Shown: positions 1-5,768 of the stretch, one piece after another
Position numbering within the stretch: the first letter of the stretch is position 1
How the letters are laid out: each line of letters begins with the position of its first letter
Source: DATEJJ01 sp051986465
Lineage (GTDB): Bacteria; Actinomycetota; Actinomycetes; Mycobacteriales; Micromonosporaceae
Length of the DNA stretch: 7,284 nt
NCBI GenBank assembly: GCA_051986465.1
Contig: JBPYFB010000604.1
Span: 1 to 7,284, forward strand
Reading direction: 5' to 3'
Position numbers and translations under genes: made by a program
Notes under the pieces: model-generated
The model's database searches: none
Seen by the model: the letters and a program-made list of their open reading frames with translations, nothing else
Told to the model about the DNA's origin: nothing

Positions 1-1352
1 TGGCCCAGGGAGTCGTTCACCGCACGCAGGCCGGCCACGTCGAACTCCAGCCCCGCGACCACCTCGCCGGGCGCCCGTACCTTTACCGCCTCCTCCAGCG
101 CCGCGAGCATGCGGCGCCGGTTGGGCAGGCCGGTGAGCGCGTCGTGATGGGCGTCGAAGCGCAACCGGTCGACGAGCCGACTGTTCTCGACGGCGACGGC
201 TGCGTGTGCGGCAACGGTCTCCAGCAGCCGCACGTCGTCTTTGGTAAAGGTGACCCAGTCGCCGATGCGGTGCGCGACCTCAAGACACCCGATAACCGCC
301 GTACCCGATCGCAGAGGCACGACGATGATGTCCTTGACGCCCTTCTCGCGGAGTTGGGCACGCTGGGGCTCTGCACCGGTCCGCGCGCCGGCCGCGACCG
401 TGCTGCCCGTCTCGACCGCCTGCTGGCGGAGCCCTTCGGGCGTGGGTGAGATGTCGATCAGCCCGTTGTCGTCCACCCGCGCGGAGAGCAGTGTCTCTGG
501 GTACCGCCCCTGCGCGCACAACCAGAGCGTCGCGCTCTCGGCGTTCAGCAGGCTCCGCACCCGGCTCAAGAGGAGGTCGGCCAGGCTGCTGTCGTAGCGG
601 CTCTCACTGATCACACGGGTCAGCTCGTACAACTCGACCAGTGACCGGTGCTGCCCGAGGAAGCGGGCGTAGGCGCGGTACATCACGACCAGCCCGACGC
701 CCAAGCCGGCGAGCAGCACCACCGCCCACGGGCTGATCTGGACCGCGAGCAGGATGACCAGGCCAACCGCGGCATTGAGTTCACCGATCGCGAGCGCCGG
801 CGCCGCGGTGCGCACGACCCGCCGCCACGACAGGCCGCCCTGGACCACGGTAATCACGCAGATCACGCCGGTGACGCCGACCAATACCTCGACGCTCATC
901 GCCAAGAGGAGTACGAGCCAGGAGCGTACGTCGGTCAGCGCCAGCTTGCCGAAGGACGCGGCGACCAGCGTCATTGCCGCAGCTGAGGCGGAATAGTTGG
1001 CGAGGTTGAAGCCCAACTTCTCCACCGGTAGCCGCCGCCGGGGCTGCGGGATCAGCGCCACCGCGAGGCGGATGAGCACGATGGGCAACGGCGGCAGGTA
1101 GTACAACGCGAGCAGCATGGGGATCTCGGTCAGCGAGATCGCGACGCTGTGCCGCCGCACCTCCAGTTGGAGCTCACTACGGAAGGCCAACGCGAACAGT
1201 GGGACAAACAGCAGCGTGGTCGGCCAGGCCCCGAACACATGCGGCGACTGGCTCACCGCGGCAGCCGTGAAGAGCACCGCCAGCGCGGCCAGCGGGCCGG
1301 TGACAAGCCAAGCGAGCTGCGGCGAGGATCTTTTGGCGAGTAAACGGCTCAC
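1..1352 (-). CDS. Membrane GAF-GGDEF (diguanylate cyclase-type) signalling protein, C-terminus beyond window
   Basis: The first 450 codons are visible; the gene runs off the left edge. Residues 12-230 are hydrophobic and form roughly six to eight membrane spans (for example 12-33, 42-58, 117-172, 183-229). Residues about 240-390 look like a GAF domain, with the usual late pattern IIVVPLRSG, VIGCLEVA and a closing amphipathic helix LLETVAAHAAVAVENSRL. A GGDEF domain then begins at HDALTGLPNRR (403-413) and continues through LEFDVAGLRAVNDSLG before the sequence ends. In this family GGDEF makes c-di-GMP, often with a downstream EAL domain in actinobacteria; neither the GGDEF signature nor any EAL lies in the window, so catalytic direction is unknown. 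The first metal-loop Asp (438) and Asn446 are present, but the usual second Asp and the Lys are Ala440 and Arg443, suggesting a weakened cyclase. GTG at 1352 is the only in-frame start after the stop of the upstream peptide gene 30 bp away; its ribosome-binding site is weak (GGA), so translational coupling is plausible. Confidence 0.9.
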   Translation of the reverse strand, partial: MSRLLAKRSSPQLAWLVTGPLAALAVLFTAAAVSQSPHVFGAWPTTLLFVPLFALAFRSELQLEVRRHSVAISLTEIPMLLALYYLPPLPIVLIRLAVALIPQPRRRLPVEKLGFNLANYSASAAAMTLVAASFGKLALTDVRSWLVLLLAMSVEVLVGVTGVICVITVVQGGLSWRRVVRTAAPALAIGELNAAVGLVILLAVQISPWAVVLLAGLGVGLVVMYRAYARFLGQHRSLVELYELTRVISESRYDSSLADLLLSRVRSLLNAESATLWLCAQGRYPETLLSARVDDNGLIDISPTPEGLRQQAVETGSTVAAGARTGAEPQRAQLREKGVKDIIVVPLRSGTAVIGCLEVAHRIGDWVTFTKDDVRLLETVAAHAAVAVENSRLVDRLRFDAHHDALTGLPNRRRMLAALEEAVKVRAPGEVVAGLEFDVAGLRAVNDSLG

Positions 1353-1382
1353 GTCAGTTCCACGCCACTCCCGAACGGGGTG

Positions 1383-1583
1383 CTAGTTCCAGGACACGTC
1401 GCTCGGGTGGAGGTACGAGGTGGTCGTGCCGGTAGTCGCGGCGGGCGCGATGACGATCTGGCCGGGCGTGACGCTCGTCCCCGAATCACCGGCGAAGGCG
1501 ATGCCGCCGATGCCGATGGCGCTGACGCCGATCACCGCCGCCAGCACGCGAAGCGCCAGTCGCCGGCGCGTGCTCCGGTTCAT
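1383..1583 (-). CDS. Small exported peptide (66 aa) preceding the GAF-GGDEF gene
   Basis: I do not recognise the family. The 66-residue product has a clear Sec-type signal: a basic N-terminus (MNRSTRRRLALR), a hydrophobic core (about 13-28) and an Ala-X-Ala site at 29-31. Cleavage there would leave a 35-residue mature peptide rich in Thr, Ser, Gly and Ala, without cysteine, ending Ser-Asp-Val-Ser-Trp-Asn. Start ATG 1583 is supported by AGGAG (complement of 1590-1594), six bases upstream. The gene ends in TAG (1385-1383), 30 bp before the GTG of the membrane GAF-GGDEF gene, on the same strand and in the same frame, so they are probably co-transcribed. An extracytoplasmic peptide made next to a membrane-anchored signalling protein could be a ligand or accessory subunit; that is inference. 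A run-on ancestral fusion is conceivable because the two frames match, but the stop is clear and both genes have their own features. Confidence 0.75.
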   Translation of the reverse strand: MNRSTRRRLALRVLAAVIGVSAIGIGGIAFAGDSGTSVTPGQIVIAPAATTGTTTSYLHPSDVSWN

Positions 1584-1589
1584 CAGCAG

Positions 1590-1594
1590 CTCCT
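1590..1594 (-). promoter_or_regulatory. Ribosome-binding site of the 66-aa exported peptide
   Basis: The complement reads AGGAG six bases before the ATG at 1583. It fixes the start and is the main evidence, with the signal peptide, that this short frame is translated. Confidence 0.7.
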
Positions 1595-1595
1595 G

Positions 1596-2010
1596 TTACA
1601 ACGCTAGTTCGGGAATCGAATGCAGGTTGGTACGAAGGAATGTAAGGACGATCGTGCCATACGGAGGCGGCACCACGAAACCATGCGTCGAGGCCCAGGC
1701 CGAGGATTGCCCGGTTATTCCTAAATGCGTCAGAAGATTCGCCCGGCAGTCACCGGCGAGTAGGCCACGATGCCTGATACCCAATCCATACGGATGAACA
1801 AACCTCGACCGAACATACGATGTAGACGAGGCGCATCCAGAATACGGATCACCGCACTATCACTCACTCACGGTAGTCTGCACGCACGTAGCGATGTTCG
1901 TCATCATGTCGGGTCTGCTGGCCACCGGCAAGACGTCGGGCCTGTCGTGTACTGGTTCGCGGGACCGGAGCCACACCCGTACGCGTCGAACGATCGAGCC
2001 GGCACGCACC
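1596..2010. other. Gap of about 415 bp without a convincing gene
   Basis: This interval separates the minus-strand peptide gene from the plus-strand FolP2 gene and should hold divergent promoters. Its left part (about 1600-1880) is richer in A/T than the flanking genes and has weak codon bias in all frames. I see no RNA gene, riboswitch consensus or strong hairpin; small inverted repeats such as ACAT-ACG-ATGT near 1815-1825 look incidental. A -10-like TAGTCT lies at 1874-1879 on the plus strand without a recognisable -35. From 1894 the plus strand has high G/C at third positions and a P-loop-like peptide; see the findings. Confidence 0.5.
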
Positions 2011-2021
2011 ATGGCGTCCCG

Positions 2022-2037
2022 TACTCTTGCGCACGTG
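2022..2037 (+). promoter_or_regulatory. -10-like element placed for a leaderless FolP2 transcript
   Basis: TACTCT at 2022-2027 matches the actinobacterial TANNNT -10 form and is followed after seven bases by GTG (2035), the geometry usual for leaderless genes. There is no ribosome-binding site before this GTG or before the in-frame ATG codons at 2011 and 1894. No good -35 hexamer is visible, so this is a positional argument only. Confidence 0.4.
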
Positions 2038-2925
2038 TTCGTCCCTGACCTGATCGAGCCGAGGCGGCGGATCGGGGCCTGCGAGTTCGACTTCGCCCAC
2101 CGCGTCGCGGTCATGGGGATCGTCAACCGCACCCCCGACTCGTTCCACGACAATGGCCGCACGTTCGCGCTCGACGCCGCGGTCGCGGCCGCCACCAGCG
2201 CCGCCGCCGATGGAGCGGACTGGGTCGACATCGGCGGTGTGCCGTTCTCACCCGACCGCCCTGAGGTGGGCGAGGCCGAAGAACTGGATCGCGTCGTACC
2301 AGTGGTGGCAGCGACCCGGGCCGCGTCTGACGTGGTCATCTCGGTGGACACCTACCGCACCGAGGTCGCGCAGCGGGCGATCGCGGCTGGCGCCGACGTC
2401 ATCAACGACACCTCGGGGCTGCACGACCCGGGCATCGCCGAACTGATCGCGGAGACCGGCGCGACCCTGGTGATCACGCACAGCCTGGCGTCGCCACCCC
2501 GTACGCCTGTGCACCGGCCGGTCTACGGCGACGTCGCCGGCGAGGTCGCCGCATTCCTCATGCGCCGCGTCGAGACCGCACTCAAGCACGGCGTACGCCC
2601 GTCGCAGATCGTCATCGACCCCGGTCACGACCTCAACAAGAACACGTACCACTCGCTGGAACTGACCCGCCGGCTCAACGAGATCACGGGTCTCGGGTAC
2701 CCGACTCTGGTCGCCGTGTCCAACAAGGACTTCATCGGCGAGGTGCTGGACGCGTCGCAGGACCAGCGGCTGGAGGGGACGATCGCGGTGCTCACGCTCT
2801 GCGTCATGCTCGGCGCCCGGATCGTCCGGGTGCACGACGTACCGGCGGCGGTCCGGGCGGTACGCATGGCAGAGGCGGTCCTCGGCTGGCGCCCGCCCGC
2901 GTACGCCCGGCACAACCTGGACTGA
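2035..2925 (+). CDS. folP2: Dihydropteroate synthase homologue, FolP2 type
   Basis: A 296-residue pterin-binding TIM-barrel protein counted from GTG 2035. Family motifs appear in order: MGIVNRTPDSF (27-37), ISVDTYR (102-108), INDTSG (123-128), IDPG (194-197), SNKDFIG (229-235) and VRVHDV (264-269). These keep the equivalents of the pterin-binding Asp, Asn, Asp and Lys and of the Arg/His pair that holds pyrophosphate. The GGESTRPG loop of true dihydropteroate synthases is instead GGVPFSPD (67-74), without the Arg. Together with NRTPDSF, DPGHDLNKNT and SNKD this matches, from memory, the FolP2 branch (M. tuberculosis Rv1207), reported not to act as a dihydropteroate synthase in mycobacteria. 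Its reaction is therefore unknown. No other folate gene is nearby. The frame is open from ATG 1894 and also has ATG 2011 (304 aa); I prefer 2035 for its leaderless -10 geometry, but 2011 is a real alternative. A strong hairpin follows the stop. Confidence 0.88.
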   Translation: MFVPDLIEPRRRIGACEFDFAHRVAVMGIVNRTPDSFHDNGRTFALDAAVAAATSAAADGADWVDIGGVPFSPDRPEVGEAEELDRVVPVVAATRAASDVVISVDTYRTEVAQRAIAAGADVINDTSGLHDPGIAELIAETGATLVITHSLASPPRTPVHRPVYGDVAGEVAAFLMRRVETALKHGVRPSQIVIDPGHDLNKNTYHSLELTRRLNEITGLGYPTLVAVSNKDFIGEVLDASQDQRLEGTIAVLTLCVMLGARIVRVHDVPAAVRAVRMAEAVLGWRPPAYARHNLD

Positions 2926-2949
2926 ACCGGCTCGGCGTTTTGCCGCCAT

Positions 2950-2987
2950 GCGTCTGGCCGGGCCGGCCCTGCGGCCCGACCAGACGC
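2950..2987 (+). terminator. Strong hairpin after folP2, probable terminator
   Basis: GCGTCTGG (2950-2957) pairs perfectly with CCAGACGC (2980-2987). After one C/A mismatch, CGGGCC (2959-2964) pairs with GGCCCG (2973-2978) around an 8-base loop. The hairpin starts 25 bases after the folP2 stop. There is no run of T, which is common in high-GC actinobacterial terminators. It sits between converging genes and, being symmetric, could also stop the minus-strand transcript after the repeat array. Confidence 0.65.
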
Positions 2988-2996
2988 TGCTGCCGA

Positions 2997-3106
2997 TCAG
3001 TTGGGGTGGCGACTCAGTTAGGGGTGGCCACTCATTTGTTGGAGGTAGCCACTCAGTTAGAGCTGGCCACTCAGTTAGAGGTCGCGACTCAATTAGAGGT
3101 CGCGAC
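2997..3106. repeat. Six-unit tandem array reiterating the last codons and stop of the zinc-ribbon gene
   Basis: Units are 2997-3013 (17 bp), 3014-3031 (18), 3032-3052 (21), 3053-3070 (18), 3071-3088 (18) and 3089-3106 (18). Read on the minus strand the consensus is GTGGCCACCTCTAACTGA. The rightmost unit is the end of the zinc-ribbon membrane protein gene: Val-Ala-Thr-Ser-Asn-stop. The next four units, beyond that stop, repeat the same phrase in the same frame (VATSN, VASSN, VATSNK, VATPN, each followed by TGA). The last unit has a 1-bp deletion that breaks the frame. Most differences between units fall at third codon positions, and the one insertion is a whole codon. Each unit also carries a palindromic or near-palindromic 8-mer (GTGGCCAC or GTCGCGAC). 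On the plus strand the same array reads as a Val-Ala-Thr-Gln-Leu-Glu repeat. Confidence 0.9.
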
Positions 3107-3964
3107 GAGAATGATCAACAGGATTATCACCACCGGTACCGCGAGCCCGGCGAGCGCCATCGGCCGGGTCAGCAACGGCTGGCCGGGATCCATCGGTGCG
3201 GCCAGGGAGGCCGGCGCGCCGGGGACGCGGACAGGCGCGCTCAGGGCTGCGACCTTCTGCCGCCGGATCAGGTTGATCAGGATAGTGATCGGTGTGATGA
3301 CCGACGATGCGTACCCCCACCAGCCCTGAATCAGGGTCCGCTCGGTCATCCGGCGGAACGTGGCCAGCCCGCAATCACGGCAGAACGGCCCCTTGAGGCT
3401 GAGGAACCGCATGATCACGATCATGCCCTGGTGGCCGCGGAAGGTCGCCTTCGCTGCCGGTACCGAACCGCAGAACCGGCAGATAACCGCGCCCGCCTGG
3501 TGCGCGGCCGGCTGGCCCGCCTGGGCCGGGTAACCGCTCTGGCCCGGGTAGCCGGTCTGGGTTGGGTAGCCATTCTGGGTTGGGTAGCCGTTCTGGGTTG
3601 GGTAGCCGGTCTGGGCCGGATAGCCGTTCTGAGTCGGATAGCCGTTCTGAGTCGGGTAGCCGGTTTGGGCCGGGTAGGCGGCCTGCCCCTGGTAACCCGA
3701 TTGCCCGGGGTAGCTCGGCTGCCCCTGGTAGCTCTGCTGCCCCTGGTAACCCGGCTGCCCCTGGTAACCGGGCTGTGCCGGGGGACTGTGCTGCCCGCGG
3801 TACGTCGTCGGGTCGGGATAGCCGGCCTGATTCGGGTACTCGGACTGCGGGGCGTACCCGGGCGCAGCGTAACCGCGCGATTGCCCGTCGTTCGTGTACC
3901 CGGTCGGTTGCGGTTGCTCTGGATAGCTCCCGTACGAGGGCTGCTGAGGCTGCGGATAGGACAC
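3089..3964 (-). CDS. Tyr/Pro/Gln-rich hexapeptide-repeat, zinc-ribbon, two-span membrane protein
   Basis: Counted from GTG 3964 the product has 291 residues in three parts. Residues 1-157 are low complexity, rich in Tyr, Pro, Gln and Gly, including 14 hexapeptides (66-149) of form Gly-Tyr-[Pro/Gln]-x-Gln-x. Next, two CxxC pairs (CRFC 162-165, CRDC 195-198) form a probable zinc ribbon, separated by a conserved-looking hydrophobic stretch (FRGHQGMIVIMRFL) and followed by GLATFRRMTERTLIQGWWG. A membrane span is likely at about 213-232 and another at 269-288; only VATSN follows the second. This architecture recurs in actinobacterial proteins of unknown function, from memory; no activity can be assigned. 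The start is chosen because GAGG lies five bases before GTG 3964 and the repeat-rich sequence begins there; the frame is open to 4078 but that extension has no ribosome-binding site. It is divergent from the flavoprotein oxidase gene (203 bp apart), and its stop lies inside a tandem array. Confidence 0.85.
   Translation of the reverse strand: MSYPQPQQPSYGSYPEQPQPTGYTNDGQSRGYAAPGYAPQSEYPNQAGYPDPTTYRGQHSPPAQPGYQGQPGYQGQQSYQGQPSYPGQSGYQGQAAYPAQTGYPTQNGYPTQNGYPAQTGYPTQNGYPTQNGYPTQTGYPGQSGYPAQAGQPAAHQAGAVICRFCGSVPAAKATFRGHQGMIVIMRFLSLKGPFCRDCGLATFRRMTERTLIQGWWGYASSVITPITILINLIRRQKVAALSAPVRVPGAPASLAAPMDPGQPLLTRPMALAGLAVPVVIILLIILVATSN
3518..3769 (-). repeat. Coding 18-bp tandem repeats, 14 hexapeptides
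   Basis: This 252-bp stretch encodes residues 66-149 of the zinc-ribbon protein as 14 consecutive six-residue units without a break in period. The first five are mostly of GYQGQ type, the later nine of GYPTQN/GYPAQT type, so two sub-arrays seem to have spread separately. Several late units are nearly identical in DNA, pointing to recent slippage or unequal exchange. The repeats keep the other strand open and create long false frames there. Confidence 0.9.
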
Positions 3965-3969
3965 GTGTA

Positions 3970-3973
3970 CCTC
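3970..3973 (-). promoter_or_regulatory. Ribosome-binding site that decides the zinc-ribbon gene start
   Basis: The complement reads GAGG five bases before GTG 3964. It favours this start over the upstream in-frame codon at 4078. Confidence 0.6.
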
Positions 3974-4154
3974 GATCCATTTCGTCGGGGATCTCTCTGG
4001 GCCGCGGGACATCGTATGGGCTCCGGGCCCCGCCGTGGGGGCCGCATTAGCTGCCATCACCGCCGGATCTTCAAACACCTGGGGAACGTGGGTGCTCGGC
4101 GGTCGGCCAGGAGGCGAAGCGGGTATAGGGCCGCCGTGGCCATCGCCTCTTGCT

Positions 4155-4160
4155 GGAGGG
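4155..4160 (+). promoter_or_regulatory. Ribosome-binding site of the BBE-like oxidase
   Basis: GGAGGG lies seven bases before ATG 4168. It selects this ATG over the in-frame TTG at 4150, which would put the ribosome-binding site inside the coding region. Confidence 0.75.
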
Positions 4161-4167
4161 AGCCGAA

Positions 4168-5604
4168 ATGGCAGTGCGGCTGAGCCTGCTCAACGCAGGT
4201 CAGACGGAATTCACCGATACACAACTGGATGAGTTGCGGGCGATGTTCCACGGCCCGCTCATCACCCCCGAGGATTCCGGATACGACGAAACTCGTGTCG
4301 TGCAGAACGGCATGTTCGATCGGCATCCTGGGCTGATCGTTCGCTGTTCGGGCGCGGCGGACGTGATCGACGCCGTACGCGTCGCCCATGAACGTGACCT
4401 ACTAGTCGCCGTACGGGGTGGCGGCCACGGGATCGCCGGTCACAGCGTCTGCGACGACGCGCTGATGATCGACCTGTCCCCGATGCGCGGAGTTTGGGTA
4501 AATCCCGCCGAGCGCACCGTCCGTGTCCAGGGCGGGGCCACCTGGGCAGACGTCGATCGCGAGGCCCAGACCTTCGGGCTTGCGGTGCCGGGCGGCATCG
4601 TGTCGACGACCGGCGTTGCCGGTCTGACGCTTGGTGGTGGGCTCGGATGGCTCCATCGCAAGTATGGCCTCACCTGCGACAACCTCATCGCGGCCGAGGT
4701 CGTGACAGCCGATGGAAGGCTGGTCCGGGCCAGTGAAAGCGAAAGTGAGGAACTCTTCTGGGCGCTACGGGGCGGTGGCGGCAACTTCGGCGTCGTGACC
4801 GCGTTCGAATTCCAGGCCCACCCGGTGGGACCCATCGTCATGTTCGGATTCGCGATGTACGCGGCCGCAGACGCGGGGTTGGTCATGCCGGCCTGGCGCG
4901 ATTGGACAACTGGCCTGCCTGACGAGGTCACCAGCCGGGCCATGTTCTGGTCGATGCCCGCCACGCCGCGGCTGCCGCAGGAGGTACACAACCGGGACGT
5001 GTTCATCGTGGCGGCGGTGCATGCGGGTTCGCCGGACGATGCCGCGCCGGCGCTCCGGCCGATTGGCCAGTTTGGCACGCCACTCGCCGACCTGAGCGGT
5101 CCGACGGCCTTCCGGGACGTACAGAGAAATATGGACTTCATGTTTCCCAAGCGACAACTGCGCAGCTACTGGAAGTCGGTGAACGTGAATGACCTCGGCG
5201 ACGACGTACTCGATGTGTTGTTGCGTCGGGGATTGAACCGACCTCATCCCCGCACCCTGGTCCACGCCCCGCAGATGGGCGGCGCCGTGCGGCGGGCGGG
5301 TCCGACCGATACGGCTTTCGGTGATCGTAGCGCCGCGTACATCGTTAGCATCGACGGCAACTGGACCGACGCCGCCGACAATGCCGCGACGATGAATTGG
5401 GTCCGGGATGCGGCCCATGAGGTGCAGGGGCTACCGTCTGCCGCTGGCACCTATCTCAACTTCGGAGGCGACCGGGACCTCGACAGCGCAACCAGGCAGG
5501 CGGCGTTCGGCCGGAATCTCGATCGGCTCGCGCGGATCAAGCGAGACTTCGACCCGGAGAATCGATTCCGGCTCAACAACAATATCCGACCGGCCGCACG
5601 GTAA
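4168..5604 (+). CDS. FAD-linked oxidase, berberine bridge enzyme-like, probably bicovalent flavin
   Basis: The 478-residue product has the usual length and order for a bacterial BBE-like oxidase of the FAD-binding type 4 (VAO/PCMH) superfamily. The FAD domain carries VRGGGHGIAGHS (82-93), a Gly-rich GGATW (122-126), GLTLGGGLGWLHRKYGLTCDNL (153-173, with Cys170) and LRGGGGNFGVVT (200-211). The C-terminal BBE motif is present: TYLNFGGDRD (428-437), then FGRNLDRLARIKRDFDPENRF and NNNI near the end. His87 and Cys170 stand where bicovalent members attach the flavin (8-alpha-histidyl and 6-S-cysteinyl), so double attachment is expected. Known relatives oxidise sugars, alcohols or natural-product intermediates with O2, releasing H2O2. 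The substrate here cannot be read; no biosynthetic genes are adjacent. There is no signal peptide, so it is probably cytosolic. It is divergently arranged with the zinc-ribbon gene. ATG 4168 is chosen for its GGAGGG. Confidence 0.93.
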   Translation: MAVRLSLLNAGQTEFTDTQLDELRAMFHGPLITPEDSGYDETRVVQNGMFDRHPGLIVRCSGAADVIDAVRVAHERDLLVAVRGGGHGIAGHSVCDDALMIDLSPMRGVWVNPAERTVRVQGGATWADVDREAQTFGLAVPGGIVSTTGVAGLTLGGGLGWLHRKYGLTCDNLIAAEVVTADGRLVRASESESEELFWALRGGGGNFGVVTAFEFQAHPVGPIVMFGFAMYAAADAGLVMPAWRDWTTGLPDEVTSRAMFWSMPATPRLPQEVHNRDVFIVAAVHAGSPDDAAPALRPIGQFGTPLADLSGPTAFRDVQRNMDFMFPKRQLRSYWKSVNVNDLGDDVLDVLLRRGLNRPHPRTLVHAPQMGGAVRRAGPTDTAFGDRSAAYIVSIDGNWTDAADNAATMNWVRDAAHEVQGLPSAAGTYLNFGGDRDLDSATRQAAFGRNLDRLARIKRDFDPENRFRLNNNIRPAAR

Positions 5605-5768
5605 ATGGTCCTAACGATCGAGGCGCAGGCCGCAGCGCCGCGACCGCAGCACGAAGGGCGGCGCCCGAGTACGTCTCTCTCCCCCCGCTTGCGCGGCGCC
5701 TTGGCGGCGGTACCGCGTCGTCGCTTCTCCGGACGTCGTTAGCGTCGTAACCGTCGGCTCAGTTTGCT

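Noticed and set aside
1596..1784. 62-residue minus-strand frame in the gap
   Set aside because: Weak codon bias, no ribosome-binding site, no recognisable feature, and it runs into the ribosome-binding region of the exported-peptide gene.
1600..1890. c-di-GMP riboswitch upstream of the peptide/GGDEF genes
   Set aside because: Looked for because of the GGDEF gene, but no class I or II consensus elements or paired stems are present.
1860..2351. 163-residue minus-strand frame
   Set aside because: Antisense to folP2, with Ser/Thr/Arg/Ala-rich composition typical of an opposite-strand shadow of a high-GC gene.
4124..4129. TATAGG as -10 element of the BBE-like oxidase
   Set aside because: The distance to the start is suitable, but no -35 sequence is visible 16-19 bases upstream, so I do not list it as a promoter.
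2948..4183. 411-residue plus-strand open frame, and a shorter one at 2940-3329
   Set aside because: It is antisense to the zinc-ribbon gene. Its Gly-Arg-Val and Val-Ala repeats mirror the hexapeptide and 18-bp arrays, which keep all frames free of stops. It has no domain and no ribosome-binding site of its own.
5635..5664. Hairpin as terminator between the oxidase and DUF6959-like genes
   Set aside because: A 7-bp stem with a 16-base loop in very GC-rich sequence that can pair in several other ways; not distinguishable from chance.
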